NCBI GenBank assembly: GCA_964567995.1 | Contig: CAZMOB010000001.1 | Coordinates: 372,001 to 436,000, forward strand | Direction of reading: 5' to 3' | Origin: JAGOTP01 sp964567995 | Lineage (GTDB): Bacteria > Patescibacteriota > Patescibacteriia > 2-12-FULL-60-25 | DNA length: 64,000 nucleotides | Part shown: positions 15,005 to 22,570 of the stretch, piece after piece | Layout of the letters: each line of letters begins with the position of its first letter | Position numbering within the stretch: the first letter of the stretch is position 1 | Translations under genes and position numbers: made by a program | Notes under the pieces: generated by a model | What the model was told of the DNA's origin: nothing | The model's input: only the letters and a program-made list of their open reading frames with translations | Database searches by the model: none

Positions 15005-16915
15005 CTATTCAATGAGAGAAAATGAGCTGGTCAGTTGCTCAACTTCTTTCATTTTTCCGAAGATCAGAATCCCCAAATACTCCACTTGATCGCTTGGGGT
15101 CTCTTTGTGAGCCGCTTTTACTTTACGATCATCGGTCGAGTCCTGCATCGCCTGAGTTAGACAGGCAACCATCAATCCTTGTGCTTCCGCCTGTTTCTTC
15201 AACGTATGCAATGAAGCAGAGTCTGAAGCAGACTTGATCATAATCGCATGTTGAATATTCATCTGAATCGCCTCCCCATCCTGTGTGGTCGTTGTATCCA
15301 TTGCAATCAGTTTTTTGCCTTCGCGAGCCGCGAAAGAGGCTCCCAAATGCGCGACCGTATTCATAAGACTCCAGCGTGGCTTGCTTCCGTCATCCAGAAT
15401 CACGGCATGCGCAATGAGGGTCTGATGAGCCTTTTTCATCTCCTCAGAAGTCTGCTCAAGTGGTCGAAGCGTTGGAAAGAAAATGACTTCTTTCAAGCTT
15501 GGGCTATCTGTGAGAAGCGCTACCAAGCGGTCGATCCCCATCCCCATCCCACTGGTTGGTGGCATCCCCTGCTCCAATGCCTGTAAGAAATCTTCGTCGA
15601 TTCGCTGGGCTTCTTCGCTCCCTTGGGTCGCGAGCTCCTCCTCCGCTTCAAAACGCTGACGCTGGTCGATTGGATCGTTCAGTTCGTGATAGTAGGCGTT
15701 GATAATCTCTCCTCCCATGACAACCAGCTGAGCGACCGCTGCTTTAGTAGGATCCGTTGCACTCCGATTCGCGAGCGGCTTCATCTCAACCGGATAATCC
15801 AAAATCCACGTCGGTTGAACAATTGAGGCGCGACCCGTCTTCTTATAGAGCTGATCCAAGTGCTCGCCTACGCCAATCGCCCCTTTGAAGTCGATTTTCA
15901 AACCCACGGCTTTGATCTCGCGAATAATGTCTTGGACCGTGAAACAGCGATTGATGTCAATGCCACAAGCTTCCAAAATAACCTCACGGAATGTCTTCCG
16001 TGGCCAGGGCGCTTTGAAATTCAACTCCTGCCCTTGGCGTGTGACTGTAGTCGAACCAATCGAGTGCTCCAACATGTGAACCAACATCTGCTCCATGAAC
16101 CCCAAAAAGTCCTCGTTCACGAAGGCCCAATACAACTCGATCTGCGTAAACTCAGGATTATGTGTAGGATCGATGCCTTCATTCCGGAAACAGCGGGCGA
16201 CTTCGTAGATCTTTTCAAAGCCTCCGACGATCAGCCGTTTTAAATAAAGTTCCGGAGCGATTCGCAGAAAGAGATCGATATCAAGCGCATTGTGATGCGT
16301 GATGAATGGCTTCGCATTTGCTCCTCCCGGGATCGGATGCAGCATTGGGGTTTCGACCTCCAAAAATCCACGTTCATCCAAAAAATGACGCATGGATTGG
16401 ACCAACTTCGATCGAACAACAAACGTATTCTTTACTTCAGGACTGGAAAGAAGGTCAAGTTCACGATGGCGATAGCGTGCTTCGATGTCTTGGAGCCCAT
16501 GCCATTTGTCCGGCAAGGGACGAAGCGCTTTGGCGAGAATCGACCAGGCGCTAACAGCGAGTGATCGTTCTCCACGCTTTGTCAGAAAGGGCACACCAGT
16601 TGCTTGGATCAGGTCTCCCGGATCGATCTGCTCACAAAAAAGGGTAAACGAGGTACCAAGCGCCTCTTGCTTCAAACTCAGTTGAATTTTTCCCGTTTCA
16701 TCAACAAGATCAACGAAGGCCAAGCCTCCGTGGATACGAAGAGCCATCAGACGACCTGCAACAGTGATCACTTTCTCGGCCGTCACCCACTCATCGAAAC
16801 GGGCCTGAAGCGCTTCAATCTTCGTGTCACGCTGATGAGTTTTGGGATAGGGATCAATTTCTGATCGCTTCAGCTGCTCCAGCTTCTCCCGACGAACCTG
16901 AATCTCCTCGGTCAT
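15005..16915 (-). CDS. lysS: Lysyl-tRNA synthetase (class II) with fused C-terminal DUF2000/PTH2-like domain
   Basis: 636 aa, about 140 longer than normal LysRS. Residues 1-150 hold the anticodon-binding OB fold (VAGRLMALRIHGGLAFVDL). The catalytic core has motif 2 FRNEGIDPTHNPEFTQIE and motif 3 GMGMGIDRLVALLTD. The synthetase normally ends around EVIFFPTLRP. Here a 149-residue tail begins near residue 488. Its phrases HAVILDDGSKPRWSLMNTVA, LGILIFGKMKEVEQLT and SFSLIE resemble the DUF2000 family, related to peptidyl-tRNA hydrolase 2. The frame is continuous with no frameshift. The gene lies 5 nt from greA. The synthetase identity is certain; the tail assignment rests on remembered family patterns. 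Confidence 0.93.
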   Translation of the reverse strand: MTEEIQVRREKLEQLKRSEIDPYPKTHQRDTKIEALQARFDEWVTAEKVITVAGRLMALRIHGGLAFVDLVDETGKIQLSLKQEALGTSFTLFCEQIDPGDLIQATGVPFLTKRGERSLAVSAWSILAKALRPLPDKWHGLQDIEARYRHRELDLLSSPEVKNTFVVRSKLVQSMRHFLDERGFLEVETPMLHPIPGGANAKPFITHHNALDIDLFLRIAPELYLKRLIVGGFEKIYEVARCFRNEGIDPTHNPEFTQIELYWAFVNEDFLGFMEQMLVHMLEHSIGSTTVTRQGQELNFKAPWPRKTFREVILEACGIDINRCFTVQDIIREIKAVGLKIDFKGAIGVGEHLDQLYKKTGRASIVQPTWILDYPVEMKPLANRSATDPTKAAVAQLVVMGGEIINAYYHELNDPIDQRQRFEAEEELATQGSEEAQRIDEDFLQALEQGMPPTSGMGMGIDRLVALLTDSPSLKEVIFFPTLRPLEQTSEEMKKAHQTLIAHAVILDDGSKPRWSLMNTVAHLGASFAAREGKKLIAMDTTTTQDGEAIQMNIQHAIMIKSASDSASLHTLKKQAEAQGLMVACLTQAMQDSTDDRKVKAAHKETPSDQVEYLGILIFGKMKEVEQLTSSFSLIE

Positions 16916-16920
16916 ACGAA

Positions 16921-17385
16921 CTAATCGATGCGAACAATGCGATATTCGATCGTGCCAGCCGGTGTTGCCACATCAACCAGTTCTCCAACTTTCGCTCCCA
17001 ATAAGGCGAGACCAATAGGTGACTCGTTGGAAATTTTGCCCATGGTTGGATCCGCTTCATTCGATCCAACAATCGTGAATGTTTTCGTTTGACCACGTAC
17101 TTCGACTTGGACTGTTGAACCAACCTGGACAACACCCTTGTTTCCTGTCTGATCTTCGATGATCTGGGCATCTTTTACGATCTGTTCGATTTGGTAAATA
17201 CGATTTTCTAAGAGCGCCAAGGCATCCTTTGCCTCATGGTACTCGGCATTCTCTGACAAATCACCTAAGGCTTTCGCGACTTCAATACGCCCCGCCGCCT
17301 CACGACGTTTGACGGTCTTGAGTTCATGTAGCTCTTGTTTCAAGCGTTCCAACCCTTCGGCGCTGACATACTGGACTTGGCCCAT
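16921..17385 (-). CDS. greA: Transcription elongation factor GreA
   Basis: 154 aa. An N-terminal coiled coil of about 75 residues includes the acidic tip DLSENAEYHEAKDA that reaches into the RNA polymerase secondary channel. The C-terminal FKBP-like domain has GSTVQVEV and ISNESPIGLALLGAKVGE. It rescues backtracked polymerase by stimulating transcript cleavage. I chose ATG 17385 (MGQVQYVSAEGLERLKQEL); the extra 18 codons upstream are not Gre-like and run into the preceding terminator. It is the first gene after that terminator, so it probably starts a new transcript with lysS. Confidence 0.96.
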   Translation of the reverse strand: MGQVQYVSAEGLERLKQELHELKTVKRREAAGRIEVAKALGDLSENAEYHEAKDALALLENRIYQIEQIVKDAQIIEDQTGNKGVVQVGSTVQVEVRGQTKTFTIVGSNEADPTMGKISNESPIGLALLGAKVGELVDVATPAGTIEYRIVRID

Positions 17386-17427
17386 ACAGAAAAAGTAGTG
17401 AGTGACAGAGAAAAAGACGAATGAAAA

Positions 17428-17449
17428 GCGCGAGGTCAAAACCTCACGC
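17428..17449 (-). terminator. Intrinsic terminator after the mre/mrdA operon
   Basis: On the minus strand, GCGTGAGGT-TTTG-ACCTCGCGC is followed by TTTTC. It separates mrdA from greA. Confidence 0.88.
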
Positions 17450-17493
17450 CTCTATGACCCTAAGGATAGGAGGGGGCGCGAAAGCTGTCAATC

Positions 17494-19452
17494 TTAGAAG
17501 CTTCCGCCACGTTCACGCTTCAGACGATCCCAAGCCAGCAGGACCTGTTTGGCCACAGGAACCGCGACACTTGAGCCTTCTCCGCCTTCTTCCAATAAGA
17601 CAGTCACAATGATCTCAGGCTGTTCGTAGGGGGCGAAACTCGTAAACCAGGCATGGGTGTTCGCCTGACTGCTCCACTGCGCCGTTCCGGTCTTTCCAGC
17701 TACCGCGAACGACAGACTCGCTAAGGCTCGACCAGAACCATAGACAACACCTTCTCGCATCCCTTCACGCACAACCTGATAGGCAGCGTCGGGTGCTCCA
17801 ACCTTTGTCGTTGTTGTAAAAGCGGCCGCCAAATCAGACTGTGTGCCCGAAACGGCTTGGAAGAGATGTGGAACGATCCGCCGACCACCATTGGCAATTT
17901 CAGCGGTATACATTGCCACTTGAAGCGGAGTTACGAGCAGATCACCTTGGCCTATTGATAAGTTGTAAGTATCGCCGATGTACCATTGCTCTTTGCGGTT
18001 CGCGAGCTTCCAAGCTGGATCAGGCACATTACCTGGAACTTCTGCTGGCAAATCGATCCCCGTCCGAGCCCCCAACCCAAACTGACGCATCCAACCAGCG
18101 ATCCGATCGACGCCGAGCCCTTGAAATCCACCGTATCCCCCACCGATATAATAATAGAAGGTGTTCACGGACCAGGCGATGGCTTGACGGACCGTCGTGA
18201 CACCATGACCACCTGCTTTCCAATCAGGAAAAAACCATTGACCGACCCGGATTCCCCCGTTCGATAAGACCGTTGTGCGAGGATTGATGACGCCTTCGGC
18301 CAACGCAGCCGCTGACATAACGATTTTGACGGTCGAACCAGACGGATAGGCTCCCGAGATCGCGCGTGAGAAAAGCGGCTGAGCTGGATCGGAGGCTAGA
18401 CGCTGATAGACTGTCGACGACACGGCTCCGGCAAAATCGTTGTTATCAAAGGCAGGCAAAGACACGAGCGCCAAGACCGAGCCATCGCGGGGATCAAGCG
18501 CGATCACGGCTCCCCGATTGGTTTTTGCCAACTCCATCCCAGATCTCAAGGCCTTTTCAGCTTCCGTCTGAAGGGCAACATCAAGCGAGAGGGTTAAATC
18601 ATCTCCATGTTGAGCCGCACGCTCACCAACGAAGGCGCTGGCCTTTCCTCGCACATCGACTTCGTCCATACGCTCACCGAGCTTCCCTCGCAATACCTCT
18701 TCATACCAGCGTTCAATACCGGTCTTGCCGATTTCATCTGTATGCCGATAGCCCGATTCAGCTCGAGTAGCATATTCTTCTGGCGAAAGACGACCGACAT
18801 ACCCTAAGAGATGGGACAGACTTGGCGTAGCAGTGGAAGCAGGATAGCGACGGATGGGATGGACCTCCAACCGGAAACCAGGCAAATGAGGAAGTTCCGT
18901 TGCGAGCTGCATCGCTTGCGCATACGAAATCTGATCAGCCACGATCACGACCTCATCCTGAGCCATTCCCGTCACTGAGGCATAGCCAAGCAATGTAGCG
19001 TACGGAATCCCCAGAATCCGTCCCGCCTCGCCCAAGGCAGTCTCTCGGTTTATTACATCCTTTGCACCTTCACGTGGCAGAAACGTTACCTGAAAACGTG
19101 GGGCATTTTCCGCCAAGATCATTCCCTGACGATCACGAATAATACCACGTAAGGGCCAGAGCGGGGTTGAACGAAGGCGATTACGCTCTGCCAAGGAAGC
19201 GTAGTTCTCGGCTTGACCGACTTGCATCCAGAGCGCACGACTAAGCAGCGCCCCGACCGACAAGAGCACGATACCTAAAGCAATGAAAAAACGTTTACGT
19301 GAAAAAGAGGAAGTCAGGTAGAGCGGTCGCTGCTTGGCCTGGTTCCAATCTTGCTCGAACAGGAGTTCATGCCGAACATCCTCTTCGGATCGCTCCCGCA
19401 TCCGGAGATTGCCTTGATCAATCAGATCAGAAAAATAACGGCGTGTATCCAT
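17494..19452 (-). CDS. mrdA: Penicillin-binding protein 2 (elongasome transpeptidase)
   Basis: 652 aa class B PBP. One membrane helix (FFIALGIVLLSVGALLSRAL, residues 51-70) is preceded by an unusually long N-terminal tail of about 50 residues. The dimerisation/pedestal domain follows, then the transpeptidase domain. The active-site serine motif is STVK (SGSTVKIVMSAAALAEG), the second motif SVN (AWSVNTFYYY), and the third KTGT (VAGKTGTAQWS). With MreBCD it synthesises peptidoglycan during side-wall growth. It is the last gene of the mre operon, 3 nt after mreD and followed by a terminator. The end is intact. Confidence 0.95.
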   Translation of the reverse strand: MDTRRYFSDLIDQGNLRMRERSEEDVRHELLFEQDWNQAKQRPLYLTSSFSRKRFFIALGIVLLSVGALLSRALWMQVGQAENYASLAERNRLRSTPLWPLRGIIRDRQGMILAENAPRFQVTFLPREGAKDVINRETALGEAGRILGIPYATLLGYASVTGMAQDEVVIVADQISYAQAMQLATELPHLPGFRLEVHPIRRYPASTATPSLSHLLGYVGRLSPEEYATRAESGYRHTDEIGKTGIERWYEEVLRGKLGERMDEVDVRGKASAFVGERAAQHGDDLTLSLDVALQTEAEKALRSGMELAKTNRGAVIALDPRDGSVLALVSLPAFDNNDFAGAVSSTVYQRLASDPAQPLFSRAISGAYPSGSTVKIVMSAAALAEGVINPRTTVLSNGGIRVGQWFFPDWKAGGHGVTTVRQAIAWSVNTFYYYIGGGYGGFQGLGVDRIAGWMRQFGLGARTGIDLPAEVPGNVPDPAWKLANRKEQWYIGDTYNLSIGQGDLLVTPLQVAMYTAEIANGGRRIVPHLFQAVSGTQSDLAAAFTTTTKVGAPDAAYQVVREGMREGVVYGSGRALASLSFAVAGKTGTAQWSSQANTHAWFTSFAPYEQPEIIVTVLLEEGGEGSSVAVPVAKQVLLAWDRLKRERGGSF

Positions 19453-19455
19453 AGA

Positions 19456-19965
19456 TTATCGAGCGATCTGAACCCGTTTAACACCCAAGAGCGGACGAGC
19501 GACGACACGGAACCCAATCAGGAGAAAAACTGCATCCGCGAGGGTGGTAACAAGAAAAAACAGAGGCGACGAAAGAATCGCTCGTTCAGCTGGCCAGAGG
19601 GCGGCTCCAGGACCAAGGAGGTAGACCAACCCGGCAATCAAGATGCGAGCGATAATAACGAGCACTAGGGCGCTGTAGAAAGATCGGCTCGCTAGAAGGA
19701 AGCGTACAGCCAATCCGACCAGCGCAGACAGAGCCAGCAAAACAATCAACGCTATTGGTTGCGGAAATGGTTGGAAGGCATCGAACAGGAACCCACTTAG
19801 GACGACCAGGGGGATAATCAGACGAAGAGGCCCGAGCATGAGACCAGCAATCACGAGCGGGATACATGGCTCAAACGGCAGCAGTGCAGGCACAAAGGGA
19901 CGTAAGGCTAGACACCAGACCAACATGACCAGCCAGAGCAAGATCCAGGTCACAGAACGAAGCAT
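19456..19965 (-). CDS. mreD: Rod shape-determining protein MreD
   Basis: 169 aa, almost entirely hydrophobic, with five to six predicted membrane helices (for example SVTWILLWLVMLVWCLALRP and LIVLLALSALVGLAVRFLLA). MreD proteins diverge strongly. The assignment rests on length, topology and its place between mreC and mrdA in the canonical order. Only 4 nt separate it from mreC and 3 nt from mrdA, so translation is probably coupled. Confidence 0.88.
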   Translation of the reverse strand: MLRSVTWILLWLVMLVWCLALRPFVPALLPFEPCIPLVIAGLMLGPLRLIIPLVVLSGFLFDAFQPFPQPIALIVLLALSALVGLAVRFLLASRSFYSALVLVIIARILIAGLVYLLGPGAALWPAERAILSSPLFFLVTTLADAVFLLIGFRVVARPLLGVKRVQIAR

Positions 19966-19969
19966 AAGC

Positions 19970-20758
19970 TTAACGAGTCAACGCGGTCGGACGAAGGACC
20001 GAAACGAACGACAGACGCTCGATTCGGACGGTTGGATCGACCGAGGCTTGATAGAATGGATCTTTGGAAGTTCGAGTCACGGAGTTGACGACCCCGATAG
20101 CCAGACGAGGCGGAATCTTCTCTTCAGTTCCAGCGGTCAGCAAAAGGTCATCGGCGGCGACATCTACCGAGGATGGAATATAAGTGAGCAAAGTTGCTCC
20201 GTTCCCTCGACCCTCCAACACGCCAATCAACTGTCCATCTTTGGCAGACGCGACCGCGATACGACTATCTGCATCCGTCAAAAGCTCGACGGTGGAGACA
20301 CGTGAGCCGGTCTCAACTATTTTTCCGACCAGCAAGCCATTTTCCGTAATCACCGCTTGTCCTTCTTCCAGGGCATCATTCGTTCCTCGATCAATGAGGA
20401 GACGCGCATGGATCTGATCAATGCGCCGGCCAATGACGCGCGCCCCAACATGATCGTAGCCAGACTCGGTCAAAAAGGATGCCTGAGCGCGCAAGAGTCG
20501 GTTTTCCTGTTCAAGAGCGGAGAGACGTCCGGCATCAACAATTCTGGTCTGCAATCGCTCTTCGCAGCGTTCTAGGGAACCATCGTTCGGCAAGGCGACC
20601 GATCGACCGGCATGATCTATTCGTTCAGCCCAACCAGAGAAGCGGGTAATAACAGGCAAAAATACCCGCTGCGCTAATCGACCAAGTGGAGCGCGCAACA
20701 GAAATAGCCCGACCAGTATGACCAGAATGATCCCTCCCTTGATCATCCAAGATTTCAT
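19970..20758 (-). CDS. mreC: Rod shape-determining protein MreC
   Basis: 262 aa bitopic protein. The N-terminal membrane helix spans about residues 8-28 (GGIILVILVGLFLLRAPLG). A coiled coil follows (RIVDAGRLSALEQENRLLRA), then the extracytoplasmic beta domain with VIGRRIDQIHARLLIDRGTN, GQAVITENGLLVGKIVETG and ITYIP-like strands. It scaffolds the elongasome between MreB and PBP2. The start MKSWMIKGG fits the family. It lies 6 nt from mreB. Confidence 0.93.
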   Translation of the reverse strand: MKSWMIKGGIILVILVGLFLLRAPLGRLAQRVFLPVITRFSGWAERIDHAGRSVALPNDGSLERCEERLQTRIVDAGRLSALEQENRLLRAQASFLTESGYDHVGARVIGRRIDQIHARLLIDRGTNDALEEGQAVITENGLLVGKIVETGSRVSTVELLTDADSRIAVASAKDGQLIGVLEGRGNGATLLTYIPSSVDVAADDLLLTAGTEEKIPPRLAIGVVNSVTRTSKDPFYQASVDPTVRIERLSFVSVLRPTALTR

Positions 20759-20764
20759 AGCACG

Positions 20765-21817
20765 TTAGCGAATACCGACATCTGTCGCAGGAAATGCGAC
20801 ATCCGCCATTAAATCAGGCCGTTCCAACAGAAGACCCGCTCCACGAACAGCGCTCGTCATGGGATCCTCCGCAACACGAACCGGGAGTCCTGTCCATTTC
20901 GCGATCGCTTGATCCAAGCCGCGTAAGAGGGCACCACCACCCGTTAAGACAATCCCCTTCTGTTGGATATCGGCAACGAGTTCGGGAGGCGTAATTTCTA
21001 AAATGGATTTGATCTGTTCAATAATCGCCTTCACCGATCGTCCAAGCGCTTCACGAATCTGACCATCGTTCACGATGATTTCACGGGGAAGTCCGCTCAA
21101 TAGATCGCGTCCACGCATCGCCATCTCAAGCGGTTCTTCCAGCTCGATCGCCGAGCCAATCCCGATCTTCAATTCCTCGGCAATCCGTTCCCCCAACATA
21201 ATGCTAAAGACGTCCCGTGCATATTGCACAATATTCTTGTTCAACTCATCTCCAGCCACAGAGATAGTTTTGGAGGTCACAACACCGCGAAGTGAGATGA
21301 CTGCAATCTCGGTACTCCCCCCTCCAATATTCACGATCATGTTTCCGCTCGGCTCAGAGATATCAATCCCTGCTCCAACGGCCGCCGCAATCGGCTCCTC
21401 GACCAAGCGCACAAAACGAGCGCCCGCTGCGAGAGAAGCATCTCCCACGGCTTTACGCTCTACCTCTGTTACCTCGAGTGGAACACACACCAACACATTC
21501 GGTCGAGGGATGATAAAGGAACCCTCCGCATGGACACGGTCAAAAAAGTAACGGAGCATCTTCTCGGCCACCTCAAAGTCGGCGATGATCCCGCGCTGTA
21601 AGGGTCGAGTAACGCTGATATGCGGCGGCGTCTTTCCGACCATCGAGCGGGCCTGCTCCCCAACCGCGATAACCTGCCCCGTTCGACGATTGATGGCAAC
21701 GACGGAAGATTCTTGGATCACAATCCCCTTTCCGCGTTGAAAGAGGAGTGTATTGGATGTTCCAAGGTCGATGCCAAGATCTTTGGTAAAGGGGGCAAAC
21801 AAGCTCGAGAGACGCAT
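20765..21817 (-). CDS. mreB: Rod shape-determining actin homologue MreB
   Basis: 350 aa, the normal MreB length. Nucleotide-binding motifs are phosphate 1 DLGIDLGTSNTLLF (about residues 13-26), phosphate 2 NMIVNIGGGSTEIAVIS, and the adenosine motif IVLTGGGALLRGLDQ. It polymerises under the membrane and positions wall synthesis. I trimmed 14 residues and start at ATG 21817 (MRLSSLFAPFTKDLGIDLGT), because the upstream extension has no counterpart in the family. Its presence implies a rod-shaped or elongating cell. Confidence 0.96.
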   Translation of the reverse strand: MRLSSLFAPFTKDLGIDLGTSNTLLFQRGKGIVIQESSVVAINRRTGQVIAVGEQARSMVGKTPPHISVTRPLQRGIIADFEVAEKMLRYFFDRVHAEGSFIIPRPNVLVCVPLEVTEVERKAVGDASLAAGARFVRLVEEPIAAAVGAGIDISEPSGNMIVNIGGGSTEIAVISLRGVVTSKTISVAGDELNKNIVQYARDVFSIMLGERIAEELKIGIGSAIELEEPLEMAMRGRDLLSGLPREIIVNDGQIREALGRSVKAIIEQIKSILEITPPELVADIQQKGIVLTGGGALLRGLDQAIAKWTGLPVRVAEDPMTSAVRGAGLLLERPDLMADVAFPATDVGIR

Positions 21818-21862
21818 AGAACTGGCCCAAGCATGACATCCGAAACGACTGAACGTCAAAGG

Positions 21863-22252
21863 TTAGACGCGACGACCTTGATTTACGTATAGAAACACCC
21901 CTTCCACTCCCAATAAAATGACTAAACAGATAAAAAACGTGAGAAACGAAAACCGATCAATCGAAGCAAGTGCCAATGGCACGATGGTTCCAAGCGATAA
22001 CAGAATCGACCGACGAAACCAGCCACGCACATGCCGAGGCAGAACCGTCGTTTCTTTGGCGAGCAGTCGATGAATCAACGCACCTAATAAGAAAAAGCCA
22101 CCGACACAGACCATACTGAGTGATATGTAGAACGAGACAGGACCAATCCAGCCGTTCGTGAACGGATCGATCCGAAATAACACGTAGATCCAGGCCGACA
22201 AGCCGAGAACCGTTGCCAACCCCATGAGGACAAGGAACCGCGCGTAAGGCAT
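21863..22252 (-). CDS. Four-helix membrane protein of unknown function
   Basis: 129 aa from ATG 22252 (MPYARFLVLMGLATVLGLSA). Four predicted membrane helices lie at about residues 5-24, 37-58, 81-98 and 101-121, with a basic loop RHVRGWFRRS between the second and third. No domain recognised. It sits between dciA and mreB in the same direction with short gaps, so it is likely co-transcribed with the helicase-dciA-mre block. An earlier ATG in the frame overlaps dciA heavily and is not used. Confidence 0.7.
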   Translation of the reverse strand: MPYARFLVLMGLATVLGLSAWIYVLFRIDPFTNGWIGPVSFYISLSMVCVGGFFLLGALIHRLLAKETTVLPRHVRGWFRRSILLSLGTIVPLALASIDRFSFLTFFICLVILLGVEGVFLYVNQGRRV

Positions 22253-22266
22253 GGCGCTATGATACC

Positions 22267-22557
22267 TCATTCCATGATCTTTGTGACACGCTTGGTGCCG
22301 AGCGCCCGATTCAGTTCGTTCATGAAGCGAATTTCCCAAGCTTTCAGCTCCTGTCTGGCCGCGGGAGCATGCGAGCGGATGCGGAGCGCTCCGTCTTTAT
22401 AGGAAATCCATTCGATGTACTGCGCTTTTTCTGGTCCCCAACATTTCTCCAGGATGTCTTTGGCAAGCGTCAGAATGCGCACGCTCGATACCTGCTCATC
22501 GATCCCCGCTTGGCGGATGGCTTCGGGCAAGAGACGGCGAATAGATTGAAAGGCCAT
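22267..22557 (-). CDS. DciA-like (DUF721) replicative helicase loader
   Basis: 96 aa from MAFQSIRRLLPEAIRQAG. Two features match DUF721/DciA: an N-terminal helix pair, and the KH-like core with W in KCWGPEKAQYIEW, the strand GALRIRSHAPAARQELK and WEIRFMNELNRALGTKRVTKI. DciA loads DnaB helicase in bacteria lacking DnaC/DnaI, common in deep-branching groups. The gene starts 14 nt downstream of the helicase-nuclease gene. The upstream extension to 22647 has no family similarity and overlaps that gene, so I trimmed it. Confidence 0.78.
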   Translation of the reverse strand: MAFQSIRRLLPEAIRQAGIDEQVSSVRILTLAKDILEKCWGPEKAQYIEWISYKDGALRIRSHAPAARQELKAWEIRFMNELNRALGTKRVTKIME

Positions 22558-22570
22558 AGAAAAGGATGAA

